Shown here piece by piece: positions 55,726 through 63,833 of a stretch of 64,000 nt of DNA. This DNA is from Lachnospiraceae bacterium. Its GTDB lineage: Bacteria; Bacillota; Clostridia; Lachnospirales; Lachnospiraceae. A model generated the notes under the pieces. The model worked only from the letters and a program-made list of their open reading frames with translations, did no database searches and had not been told where the DNA came from. The position numbers and the translations under genes are program-made. The DNA lies in assembly GCA_004556655.1 (NCBI GenBank), contig SFGF01000001.1, positions 86,692-150,691 of the forward strand, written 5' to 3'. The number at the start of each line of letters is the position of its first letter. Within the stretch, counting starts at the first letter, position 1.

Positions 55726-55754
55726 TTGTTTTTTCCTCTGAATTAATCTATAAT
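55726..55754 (+). promoter_or_regulatory. Predicted promoter of murR
   Basis: TTGTTT (55726-55731) and TATAAT (55749-55754) are 17 bases apart, about 58 bases before the murR ATG. A second TATAAT near 55773 lacks a good -35 box. The 245-bp gap 55567-55811 otherwise holds only the half-site at 55784. Confidence 0.6.
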
Positions 55755-55783
55755 AATTCTATCACGTATTTCTATAATATATA

Positions 55784-55793
55784 TGAAATTTTA
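55784..55793 (+). promoter_or_regulatory. Half-site matching the murQ upstream palindrome
   Basis: TGAAATTTTA is identical to the first ten bases of the palindrome at 63340-63354. It lies in the murR leader. A single 10-base AT-rich match may be chance. If real, it would support autoregulation. Confidence 0.3.
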
Positions 55794-55811
55794 AGAAAGG
55801 TACGATTTTTT

Positions 55812-56693
55812 ATGGCAACGATTGAACTGGAGGTAAAGAAAATATATCCCGATATCAGCAGATCTGAACAGCTCGCTGCTGATTTTTTTCTAAATAATAA
55901 AGAAGCAATCTTCCAATATTCACTGGCAACACTTGCAAAAATGTCTCAAACCAGTCAGGGTGCCTGGGTACGCTTCTGCAAATCTCTCGGTTACGATGGT
56001 ATGAAAGACTTAAAGAATGCCCTTTTTAATGAAATTAATAATGCTAAAGTGAATGATGCCGCTGAAACCGCAATTGAATTTTCAGATATTCATGAATGTT
56101 CATCTATTTCCGCCATTGCAAGAAATGTATGTAACAGCAGCATAGAAGCAATTCATATGACTTGTCAGCTATTGGACGAAACTCTTCTGGAAACGGTTGC
56201 AGAGCATGTAATCCACGCAAAATCTATCCGTCTATTTGGGATTGGTGCCTCCGGGTTAGTTGCCATGGATCTGTATTATAAACTCCTCCGCATTGGCTTC
56301 AATGTCACTTACACCAGTGATTTTCACATTTCCATGACCTATGCTTCCACCAGCACGGAGGAGGATGTTGCTCTTATATTTTCAAATTCGGGCGAGACAT
56401 CTGAAATAATCAAAATTGTACATGTCTTAAAAGAAAACCATACTCCGACAGTTGCTATCACAAAATATACAAACAGCACATTATCCAAAGCAGCAGACTA
56501 TGCACTATATATGAACTCTCCTGAAATATTCAAACGAAGTGGTGCCATGAGTTCCAGAATTGCCCAGCTGTGCCTGTCGGATATCTTATTTACCGTGATT
56601 GCCAACCGCGACTATCAGAATATCGAAGGAAATCTGGAAAAGAGTTATGATGTGGTGAAATCCTTATCACCAACGCCAAAGGATCACTCCTAA
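55812..56693 (+). CDS. murR: MurR/RpiR-family transcriptional regulator
   Basis: The 293-residue protein has an N-terminal HTH_6 domain (SEQLAADFFLNNKEAIFQYS, then SQTSQGAWVRFCKSLGYDG near residue 47) and a C-terminal SIS sugar-phosphate-binding domain (IRLFGIGASGLVAMDLYYK near residue 139, LIFSNSGETSEII near residue 192). By context it should sense MurNAc-6-phosphate and control the murQ operon. I chose the ATG at 55812, with AAAGG upstream. The frame continues upstream through unrelated DNA. Its 3' end overlaps murK tail to tail by 4 bp. Confidence 0.88.
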   Translation: MATIELEVKKIYPDISRSEQLAADFFLNNKEAIFQYSLATLAKMSQTSQGAWVRFCKSLGYDGMKDLKNALFNEINNAKVNDAAETAIEFSDIHECSSISAIARNVCNSSIEAIHMTCQLLDETLLETVAEHVIHAKSIRLFGIGASGLVAMDLYYKLLRIGFNVTYTSDFHISMTYASTSTEEDVALIFSNSGETSEIIKIVHVLKENHTPTVAITKYTNSTLSKAADYALYMNSPEIFKRSGAMSSRIAQLCLSDILFTVIANRDYQNIEGNLEKSYDVVKSLSPTPKDHS

Positions 56694-57613
56694 CTTTCTC
56701 TTTTCTTTAAAAGTAAATCGATCGCTCCATGTTCCGCATCTTTTTCTGCTTCCACAATCCGTATCTGTGGAAGCTCTTTTTTTAATTCCTGTACAAAAAT
56801 ATCCTGATATACTTTATTATTCTGAATCGTACTTCCAGCAAGCACAAGAGGAATATATTCCCCAGCTGGAACAGACAATCTTTCTGTTACTGCTTTTACA
56901 CAAGAAACGAGTTCCCTTGCACCATTCTCAAGTATTTTCTGAACCATCTTAAGCGAAAGAAGTTCCTTTTCCGTTAAAATAGATGCAATCATTGCAATCT
57001 CTTTTTTTGTATGATTTTTATCGTACACATAAGAAATTAATTCTGAAACAGAATCAATGCCAAGCTTTGCAAAGACTGCCTCTGTAAGGATAGTCTTTTC
57101 CTTTCTTCCATCCCCTTCCATAACAACCTCATGAAGAAGATCCCTTCCAATCGCATAGGCACTGCCACCATCATCGATCAGATGTCCATATCCTCCGGCA
57201 CGTATCGGTTCTTCCTCGCCTGTTTGTCCATAGCAGATTGAACCGGTGCCCGCAATAAGAAGGATTCCACATTCATTGCCGAATGCTCCCTTTAAGGCAG
57301 TCACATGGTCGCCTGTAATAAGAAGACGGCAGGAAAATCCGCCTTCCATAAAAGCTTTTTTCAAAAATGCCACAGCTTCTTCATTTCCGGTGCCGGCGCT
57401 TCCAATACAAATGCCAAGGCAGTCCGCCGCATCAAGACCATGTGTCTGTAAATAAGTCCTGATATCTGCCACATTCTGCTGTATTACATTCTTCGGGAAG
57501 CTGTTATAATTGAAGCCGCTTACCACGAACGCATACAAATCTTTTCTTCCATCTGAAACAAGAACCGTTGATTTTGTTCCGCCTCCGTCAATACCGATAT
57601 AATAATTTATCAT
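56690..57613 (-). CDS. murK: BadF/BadG-type amino-sugar kinase, MurK-like
   Basis: The 307-residue ASKHA-fold kinase opens YIGIDGGGTKSTVLVSDG (phosphate 1 loop), with CIGSAGTGNEE near residue 66, LLIAGTGSICYG near residue 118 and GGYGHLIDDGGSAYAIG near residue 138. This is the group that includes GlcNAc kinase and MurK of Clostridium acetobutylicum, which phosphorylates both MurNAc and GlcNAc at C6. With namZ directly upstream (9 bases) and murQ in the same operon, MurK is the best reading. A GlcNAc-only kinase is the alternative. Confidence 0.82.
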   Translation of the reverse strand: MINYYIGIDGGGTKSTVLVSDGRKDLYAFVVSGFNYNSFPKNVIQQNVADIRTYLQTHGLDAADCLGICIGSAGTGNEEAVAFLKKAFMEGGFSCRLLITGDHVTALKGAFGNECGILLIAGTGSICYGQTGEEEPIRAGGYGHLIDDGGSAYAIGRDLLHEVVMEGDGRKEKTILTEAVFAKLGIDSVSELISYVYDKNHTKKEIAMIASILTEKELLSLKMVQKILENGARELVSCVKAVTERLSVPAGEYIPLVLAGSTIQNNKVYQDIFVQELKKELPQIRIVEAEKDAEHGAIDLLLKKRES

Positions 57614-57622
57614 AATAATTTC

Positions 57623-58765
57623 CTAATACAAATAATATTTTTCCGTCTTTTCTACAAACTGTGCCGACTGGGTTTTCCAATTTGTAATCACTTCTTCTAT
57701 AGTTATCTTTCCTTCCAGATAGTTATAACCAGAATGGTCTCCAATCAGAGCGTCCATATGATTTTCCTCTTCCTGGATACGGTAAGTAAATTCATCCGGA
57801 TTTAAATCTTTGAATGCCCTTAATGTCTTTAATGCAATCGGAATAAAATCTATTTTGTCACTTAGTGGCTCGTATTCCACTCCAAAACACACCTCTCCTT
57901 TGTATTTCCCAACAAACGGAACAAAAGTCCTCTTTCGGAATGCGATATCATCCTCTTTTATTTCCTTCTGCAGTCTGTCATAGAGTGCATCCATATCCGT
58001 ATATGGCGTCCCATACATCTGAAATGGTTTTGGTGTTCCACGTCCTTCACTGATATTCGTTGCTTCAGTAAAACATCCACCACAATAACAGAGTGTATTT
58101 TTAAATCCCGGAAGTGCCGGTGAAGGAACATTCCAGATAAATCCTGTATCCGGGTAAGTCATATCTCTTGTATAATTTTTCATTTTAATCACACGGTAAT
58201 CCAGATTAATTTTATCATACTCTTTAAAATAAGCTCCTAGTTCCCCACAAGTTAATCCATACCGTACTGGCAGCTCATAAGCTCCAACAAAGCATGCAAG
58301 TTCCGGTGTAATACATGCACCGGATACAATCCGGCCGCCAAGTGGATTCGGTCTATCTAATACAATAAAAGGAATTTTATTTTCTGCAGCAGCCTGCATA
58401 CAATATGCCATTGTATAAATGAATGTATAATAACGCAGTCCTACATCCTGGATATCATAAACTAAAATATCCACATCTTCCAGATCTTCCTCAGACGGTT
58501 TCTTTTTTTCTCCATATAAAGAGATAATGGGTATATGATATCTCGGATAGACTCCATTTTCAATCGTTGCACCATCTGCTGCCCCATATAACCCATGCTC
58601 CGGTGTATAAAGTTTTGTCAGATTATAACCTGCCTTTTCAAACAGGTCAATGTTGTTCTCCCATGCAGAATTTACACCGGAATAATTAGTAATAAGACCT
58701 ATCTTTTTTCCGTCAAACCATTCCCTGTATTCTTCAATCTGGTCGAGTCCTAATATTGTTTTCAT
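57623..58765 (-). CDS. namZ: NamZ-like exo-N-acetylmuramidase (DUF1343) without signal peptide
   Basis: The 380-residue protein shows DUF1343 landmarks: KKIGLITNYSGVNS near residue 20, LYTPEHGLYGAADG near residue 55, YDIQDVGLRYYTFIYTM near residue 107, LDRPNPLGGRI near residue 137 and GLTCGELGAYFKEY near residue 172. NamZ of Bacillus subtilis releases MurNAc from the non-reducing end of peptidoglycan fragments outside the cell. This protein starts MKTILGLDQIEEYREWF with no hydrophobic signal, so it should be cytoplasmic and act on imported MurNAc-GlcNAc. Confidence 0.85.
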   Translation of the reverse strand: MKTILGLDQIEEYREWFDGKKIGLITNYSGVNSAWENNIDLFEKAGYNLTKLYTPEHGLYGAADGATIENGVYPRYHIPIISLYGEKKKPSEEDLEDVDILVYDIQDVGLRYYTFIYTMAYCMQAAAENKIPFIVLDRPNPLGGRIVSGACITPELACFVGAYELPVRYGLTCGELGAYFKEYDKINLDYRVIKMKNYTRDMTYPDTGFIWNVPSPALPGFKNTLCYCGGCFTEATNISEGRGTPKPFQMYGTPYTDMDALYDRLQKEIKEDDIAFRKRTFVPFVGKYKGEVCFGVEYEPLSDKIDFIPIALKTLRAFKDLNPDEFTYRIQEEENHMDALIGDHSGYNYLEGKITIEEVITNWKTQSAQFVEKTEKYYLY

Positions 58766-58795
58766 TGCTCTCTCCTTTTTCGAATGATAAAAACA

Positions 58796-58841
58796 AACCC
58801 TGTAAATAGGCTTCCACTGGGAAACGCTACTTATCAGGGTT
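58796..58841 (-). terminator. Partial terminator hairpin between binding-protein gene and namZ
   Basis: On the minus strand AACCCTG and CAGGGTT form a 7-bp stem, extended inside by TAAGTAG-like pairs, followed by TTTGTTTTTATC. It lies after the binding-protein stop and 31 bases before namZ, so it probably lowers read-through into the enzymes and leaves more transporter mRNA. Confidence 0.55.
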
Positions 58842-58858
58842 CGCCATCTTATTTCGTA

Positions 58859-60427
58859 TTATTTGGTAACGGCTTCATATGCTGCCTGTGCCTGGTCAAT
58901 CACTTCCTGTAATCCTGCATCTTTTAATGACTGATATTCTTTATTGTACTCATCTTTTGTGATTTTGCCCATAATATACTGATCTCTTAAGGAAACCTGC
59001 TGATCCATTAAGTCTGCGTACTCCACATAAGCTTCTGTTGTGAAGTTTGGAGCTTTGTCATAATAATAGTCATCATTGATATTTAATCCGTCTACGAAAG
59101 ATTTTCCTGTCTCATCAAGGTCATCATAAGTTTGTCCGCCTAACAGATACTGCATATAAGAATCTTTTAAGAAACAGAATGGTAAGATAGCCGGAATTAA
59201 ATCATAAGATCTTGCTGTTGCAAAGTCTGTGTTGTATGGCTCCTGTACCTGCGGTTTTCCATCAACCATTTCATATGTCTGTCCTTCAATACCATAATTT
59301 GTCAGATTGATTCCATCTTCGCTATATAAGTAATCAAATGCCTGTAAAATTCTATCAATGTTTCCACTCTCTACTGCTGCCTGTGTAAAGAAGGTCGTCT
59401 GCTGAAATTTCTGACGTGCCGGAATTGCTGCATCACCATTTGGTCCTGTAATTGGAGTTACGCAGGAGAATAATGCATCATCATCAATCTCTCTTGCCCC
59501 AAGTGAAAGAACCTTAGCCTGCTCAGCCCAGTTTACCATTGTGCCAAGTGTATTATTTGCACCTATTGTGCTTAACTGGCTATCATCACATGTAATATAC
59601 TCTTTATAAAGAATTCCATCTGCATAGAGTTCTCTCATTCCGTCTAAAAATGCTTCGTATTTTGGATTTTCCGGATCATAAATGTATTTTCCATTTTCAA
59701 TAGAGAAGTTACCGTTACTGTTGATTCCGAAAATACTCTCCAACTCATAGAAGTTTGCATAGGAAATTGCTAATGGAATCTCATCTTTGGTATCACCATT
59801 GCCGTTTGCATCCTGCTCTTTGAATGCTTTCCAGACATTTACCCATTCATCCCAGGTAGTTGGCTGCTCTAAGTTAAGGTTTTCTAACCAGTCTGTACGG
59901 ATTGCTGTACTCAATGCTGCACGGTTATCCATGACGAGTCCAAGACCGTAAATCTCGCCATCCTGATTTTTTACATAAATCATATCATCGTCCGAGAACA
60001 TTGACATAAAGTTCGGGCAGTCTTTTTCAAGGTATTCTGTAATAGGAACAATCGCACCCTCTTCGATCAACTCCTGCGCATTTCCTGTCTGAAGAATAAT
60101 AACATCAGGTAACTGCTGGGAAGCAACTTTTGCTGCGAGCTGTGTATCAAAACTGTCACTCTGTGCCCACTCGAAATCAATCTTTGTGTTGGTTTCTTCC
60201 TGCCATTTGTCTAAGACATCCGCAGTCTCTGTATATGGATCCCATATTGATCCATATACGGAAAATTCAACCGTGTCCCCTGATGAACCTGAGGCACCTG
60301 CTGTCTCAGTTGTTTTCTGTGTGTTCCCTGATTCTGAAGAATTTGAAGATGATGAACTGCCGCATCCTGCAACAAGTCCTGCTACCATGGATACTGTTAA
60401 CATGGTTGCTATGATTCTTTTTTTCAT
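58859..60427 (-). CDS. Sugar ABC importer substrate-binding lipoprotein (CUT1/LplA-type)
   Basis: The 522-residue protein has a lipoprotein signal (LTVSMVAGLVAGC, Cys22) and a Ser-rich linker. A family 1 solute-binding fold follows, starting VEFSVYGSIWDPYTETADVL, with WDEWVNVWKAFKEQDANGNG near residue 180 and ending VIDQAQAAYEAVTK. The size and pattern fit LplA/YtcQ-like proteins that bind oligosaccharides. Its cluster with namZ, murK and murQ makes MurNAc-GlcNAc or a related muropeptide sugar the likely ligand. The ligand call is inferred only from neighbours. Confidence 0.9.
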   Translation of the reverse strand: MKKRIIATMLTVSMVAGLVAGCGSSSSSNSSESGNTQKTTETAGASGSSGDTVEFSVYGSIWDPYTETADVLDKWQEETNTKIDFEWAQSDSFDTQLAAKVASQQLPDVIILQTGNAQELIEEGAIVPITEYLEKDCPNFMSMFSDDDMIYVKNQDGEIYGLGLVMDNRAALSTAIRTDWLENLNLEQPTTWDEWVNVWKAFKEQDANGNGDTKDEIPLAISYANFYELESIFGINSNGNFSIENGKYIYDPENPKYEAFLDGMRELYADGILYKEYITCDDSQLSTIGANNTLGTMVNWAEQAKVLSLGAREIDDDALFSCVTPITGPNGDAAIPARQKFQQTTFFTQAAVESGNIDRILQAFDYLYSEDGINLTNYGIEGQTYEMVDGKPQVQEPYNTDFATARSYDLIPAILPFCFLKDSYMQYLLGGQTYDDLDETGKSFVDGLNINDDYYYDKAPNFTTEAYVEYADLMDQQVSLRDQYIMGKITKDEYNKEYQSLKDAGLQEVIDQAQAAYEAVTK

Positions 60428-60481
60428 ATATTTGATCCTCCCTTTCTTATATGCATAAGACAGTCATTCCTGCCATTATGT

Positions 60482-61405
60482 TTAACCTTTGACTGCGCCA
60501 AGTGTAACGCCTTTTACGAAATATTTCTGAATGAACGGATAAATAATTAACATAGGAATCATTGATACAATCAAAACCGCATTCTTTAACTGATCTGCAA
60601 GCGCTGCACCTGTTACAGTATTTGATGTTGCACTTCCAAGTTCGTATTTTACTGCATCCGCATTCAGTACGATATCCTGCAATACCTGCTGTAATGTAAA
60701 TTTATTGAAATCACTGATGTACATTAACGGCTCCATATATGCATTCCAGTGTGCTGCAATTACCCATAAACCAATTGTTGCCAAAGATGCCTTTGCAAGT
60801 GGGAGCACGATCCGAAACATAATCTTTAATTCTCCTGCGCCATCAATCCTTGCTGACTCCAAGATCTCCTTTGGAAGACCTTTTAAGAAGCTTGCTAAAA
60901 TCAATACATTATACGGTACAATCAAAGAGTTTAAAATCAATGACCAATAAGAATTTACCAGTCCCAATTTGCTGATGCATAAGTAGGATGGGATTGTTCC
61001 AGCACTAAACCACATTGGCAGAAGCACAAAAATCGTGTAAAGTTTCTTGCCTGGGAAGTCACAGCAGGCTATAGGATAAGCTGCAAATAAAGTTGCCAGA
61101 AGACTTAATGCACATCCCACACCAGCGATATAAATCGAATTTCCAAATGATTTCAAAATCTGCTTATTGCTTAACACTGCTTTATACGCAGCAAGTGTAA
61201 AATCCTTTGGGTAAAAGGTAACTGCACCCCTCAAAACATATCCATCACCGCTCAACGATACCGCAAGCACATTTAAAATCGGATATAAAATAATAATACA
61301 GATTACGATAAAGACAAAAATCAGGACTGCTTCCACAATGATATCATTAGTGCGCCATTTTTCTTTTGTCTTTATCTCTTTGTTTTTTGCTAAAGTTTTT
61401 GCCAT
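60482..61405 (-). CDS. Sugar ABC importer permease (LplC/YtcP-like)
   Basis: The 307-residue protein has six membrane helices and the EAA coupling loop ESARIDGAGELKIMFRIVLP near residue 190, the site that contacts the ATPase. The late segment FIQKYFVKGVTLGAVKG is the standard C-terminus of this permease type. I chose the ATG at 61405, with GGAG 8 bases upstream, over a GTG three codons earlier. No ATPase gene is in the cluster, so a shared MsmK-type ATPase from elsewhere is likely. Confidence 0.92.
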   Translation of the reverse strand: MAKTLAKNKEIKTKEKWRTNDIIVEAVLIFVFIVICIIILYPILNVLAVSLSGDGYVLRGAVTFYPKDFTLAAYKAVLSNKQILKSFGNSIYIAGVGCALSLLATLFAAYPIACCDFPGKKLYTIFVLLPMWFSAGTIPSYLCISKLGLVNSYWSLILNSLIVPYNVLILASFLKGLPKEILESARIDGAGELKIMFRIVLPLAKASLATIGLWVIAAHWNAYMEPLMYISDFNKFTLQQVLQDIVLNADAVKYELGSATSNTVTGAALADQLKNAVLIVSMIPMLIIYPFIQKYFVKGVTLGAVKG

Positions 61406-61418
61406 GTTCACCACTCCA

Positions 61419-62336
61419 TTACCAAACGCTTGTTTCTGAATACTTGTTACTCAAGTGATTTGAGATTGCTACGAGAACCATCGCAATGATTGAGTTAAAC
61501 AGTCCTGCGGCGGTTGCCAGACTGTAATCATACTTAATTAATCCACGTTTGTATACCCACGTCTGTAATACTTCGGAAACAGAGAGGTTCGCTGTATTCT
61601 GCAGTAAGTATATTTTTTCGAAATCGACAGAAACCATCGTTCCGATTTTTAAAATTAACATAATGATAACAGTAGTTGCAATTCCTGGAAGTGTGATATG
61701 AATCAGACGCTGCCAGCGATTTGCCCCGTCTACCATGGCCGCTTCATATAGATTCGTATCAATTGCAGTCAGTGCTGATAAATAAACAATTGCACTGAAT
61801 CCCGTCTGCTGCCAGATACCAGATATAACACATATCGCACGGAAATACTTTCCATCACCCAGAAAATAAATTGAATCCTTTCCAAAGAATTTCATGATGG
61901 CACCCATTGTTCCAGTAGATGGGGAAAGGAATGCGGTCACCAGTGCCACAAAAGCTACCATGGAAATAAAGTGTGGCAGGAACGTGATTGTCTGTACAGT
62001 CTTTTTCACCTTTGTGCTCCTAAGCTCATTCAGCATGATTGCTAAAATAATCGGTGCCGGGAAACAGAATAACAATGACCAAAAGTTCAGCATTACAACA
62101 TTTCGGATCATCAGCCAGAAATCTTTTGCTTTAAACAGTTTTATGAAATTTGCAAGTCCTACGAACTCACTTCCCTCAAATCCTTTGTAAATTTTAAAAT
62201 CATACAATGAAATCTTCAGCCAGTACATTGGCCAGTATTTAAACAGCAGCATATAAATAACAACTGGGAGTATCAACAGATATACTGTTCTTGATTTCCA
62301 CATGTCGTGTCCTAATTTTGCAAGTTTGCCTTTCAT
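61419..62336 (-). CDS. Sugar ABC importer permease (LplB-like)
   Basis: The 305-residue protein has six helices. It begins MWKSRTVYLLILPVVIYMLL, contains WPMYWLKISLYDFKIYKG near residue 35 and carries the EAA loop EAAMVDGANRWQRLIHITLP near residue 199. It pairs with the LplC-like permease encoded 13 bases downstream to form the membrane channel. GGGAGGAAAAGA precedes the ATG. The gene follows murQ by 11 bases. Confidence 0.92.
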   Translation of the reverse strand: MKGKLAKLGHDMWKSRTVYLLILPVVIYMLLFKYWPMYWLKISLYDFKIYKGFEGSEFVGLANFIKLFKAKDFWLMIRNVVMLNFWSLLFCFPAPIILAIMLNELRSTKVKKTVQTITFLPHFISMVAFVALVTAFLSPSTGTMGAIMKFFGKDSIYFLGDGKYFRAICVISGIWQQTGFSAIVYLSALTAIDTNLYEAAMVDGANRWQRLIHITLPGIATTVIIMLILKIGTMVSVDFEKIYLLQNTANLSVSEVLQTWVYKRGLIKYDYSLATAAGLFNSIIAMVLVAISNHLSNKYSETSVW

Positions 62337-62347
62337 TCTTTTCCTCC

Positions 62348-63262
62348 CTACTCTTCCTGTGCTATATTTTTCAATGCCAGTTTTAAAACTCCATTATTTG
62401 CATTCAGAATGCGTTCTGCATCTGAACTCTCCATACCAGATAAATACATCATAATCGCAAGCTTCGTGTCCAACTGCGCTTTATTTAGAAAATCGACCGC
62501 TGTCTCTTTGTCTGCACCTGTCACGCTGCTAAAAATTCTTTCCGCCCGGTCTACTAACTTTTCATTTGAAGCATTTAGGTCAATCATCAAATTGCCATAT
62601 ACTTTCCCGAGTTTTATCATCGTTGCCGTTGTGAGCATATTTAAAACAAGTTTCTGTGCGGTTCCTGACTTCATTCTCGTAGAACCTGTCACAACTTCTG
62701 GTCCGACAACTGGTGCAATGCACACATCCACTTCATTCTCCAGCATGTTCCGTGGATTTGTTGTAAGCCCAATGGTATATGCCCCCTTCTCTCTCGCATT
62801 ACGAACTACCCCAATCACATATGGTGTTCTTCCACTCGCTGCAATTCCAACTACAACATCGTTCTCCGTAATACCGTGTTTCTCAATCTCACTCTCACCA
62901 AGCGCTTCGCTGTCTTCGCAGCCTTCCACTGCTGTTCTTAGTGCGGTATCACCTCCTGCAATGTATCCCTGTACCAGTTCCGGATCTACACCGTAGGTTG
63001 GCGGACATTCCGAAGCATCTAAAACTCCCAGTCTTCCTGATGTTCCTGCACCAAAGTAGAAAAGTCTTCCTCCATGCTTCATAGAATCCACAATAGCGTC
63101 AACCGCTGTCGCAATCCTTGGAATTGTCTCTTTTACTGCTCCTGCAACAAGAGAGTCTTCCTCGTTAATCAGTGTGAGAATCTCCTTCGTACTGCATTCA
63201 TCAATATGTTTTGTCTTCTCATTCACCTTTTCAGTCATCAAATTACCTAAATAATCGTTCAT
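62348..63262 (-). CDS. murQ: N-acetylmuramic acid 6-phosphate etherase
   Basis: The 304-residue SIS-fold enzyme has RLFYFGAGTSGRLGVLDASE near residue 67 and CPPTYGVDPELVQG just after. GIAASGRTPYVIGVVR lies near residue 145, followed by GPEVVTGSTRMKSGTAQK near residue 185. These are the MurQ landmarks, including the catalytic Glu in DASECPPTYG. It splits the lactyl ether of MurNAc-6-phosphate, giving GlcNAc-6-phosphate and D-lactate. The ATG at 63262 has AGAGAGG 7 bases upstream. A GTG at 63283 is in frame but less likely. It is the first gene of the operon. Confidence 0.95.
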   Translation of the reverse strand: MNDYLGNLMTEKVNEKTKHIDECSTKEILTLINEEDSLVAGAVKETIPRIATAVDAIVDSMKHGGRLFYFGAGTSGRLGVLDASECPPTYGVDPELVQGYIAGGDTALRTAVEGCEDSEALGESEIEKHGITENDVVVGIAASGRTPYVIGVVRNAREKGAYTIGLTTNPRNMLENEVDVCIAPVVGPEVVTGSTRMKSGTAQKLVLNMLTTATMIKLGKVYGNLMIDLNASNEKLVDRAERIFSSVTGADKETAVDFLNKAQLDTKLAIMMYLSGMESSDAERILNANNGVLKLALKNIAQEE

Positions 63263-63302
63263 ATTTTTCCTCTCTTTGTGCACATTGACTATCTATAATG
63301 TT

Positions 63303-63331
63303 ATTCTATGACTGACAAGCTGTAATGTCAA
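63303..63331 (-). promoter_or_regulatory. Strong predicted promoter of the murQ operon
   Basis: On the minus strand TTGACA (63331-63326) and TAGAAT (63308-63303) are 17 bases apart. The murQ ATG follows about 40 bases later. The two palindromic sites lie just upstream of the -35 box. Confidence 0.8.
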
Positions 63332-63339
63332 CATTTTTT

Positions 63340-63354
63340 TGAAATTTTATTTCA
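63340..63354 (-). promoter_or_regulatory. Palindromic operator candidate 1 (MurR/RpiR type)
   Basis: TGAAAT-AAA-ATTTCA on the minus strand is a perfect inverted repeat 8 bases upstream of the -35 box. Symmetric TGAAA/TTTCA boxes are common for RpiR-family regulators. MurR is encoded at the other end of the cluster. Confidence 0.55.
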
Positions 63355-63370
63355 GTTTTTTATTTATACT

Positions 63371-63385
63371 TGTTATTTTATTTCA
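63371..63385 (-). promoter_or_regulatory. Palindromic operator candidate 2
   Basis: This 15-base site matches site 1 at 13 of 15 positions and starts 31 bases from it, about three helical turns. Regular spacing on one face of the DNA suggests a pair of binding sites. The second arm is imperfect. Confidence 0.45.
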
Positions 63386-63466
63386 GTTTTAGTGTTATCA
63401 TTTATTCGCTGAACTTTTCAAACAGCGATAGACCTTTGGGTGCAAAAATATTATTAGCAAATCTTT

Positions 63467-63773
63467 CATAGCGTAAATTGCAGATTCTGTGGTGCGATTC
63501 ATGACGTTGATCGGGCATGTATAAGCGTCCTCTCACAAGTCAGAATTTTATATGTAATGAAAAAGAAAAACGGTATAAACGAAATATTTCGTTTATACCG
63601 TTTTTCTTTCATTTACGTTATGGAACTCACGGTTATGGGATGAGTGCCTATAAAGGAGGAAACGACTAAATACAGTCATTTTCAATGTCTTGTGATTTGT
63701 CGATGATAAAGGGCACACCTCCCGGAGTTTCATCTTTAGGTTCTGCCGCTTGTAACTTGGATTGACGGATTTT
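63467..63773 (+). repeat. Repeat copy C, solo copy without nuclease gene
   Basis: The left part (GCAGATTCTGTGGTGC at 63480-63495, then TATAAGCGTCCTCTC) is colinear with 52887-52947, and 63612-63773 aligns with 53127-53288 at about 92% by hand count. It differs from copy A by lacking the 78 bases between two ATTTACGTTA direct repeats, which removes the second outer hairpin arm. At its centre 63562-63609 is a perfect palindrome with 24-base arms and no loop. It lies upstream of the murQ operators. Confidence 0.8.
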
Positions 63774-63833
63774 TAGATTGAATTTCTATGAAGTGTATAT
63801 TCAAAATATTGCAGTTTCATAACTTGTGAGATA

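Noticed and set aside
55437..55811. In-frame upstream extension of murR (125 residues)
   Set aside because: It covers the promoter and part of the esterase relic, lacks similarity to regulators, and the ATG at 55812 has its own ribosome site.
62409..62996. 195-codon plus-strand frame opposite murQ
   Set aside because: It is the antisense shadow of a well-supported gene, with a serine-rich composition expected from reversed codons.
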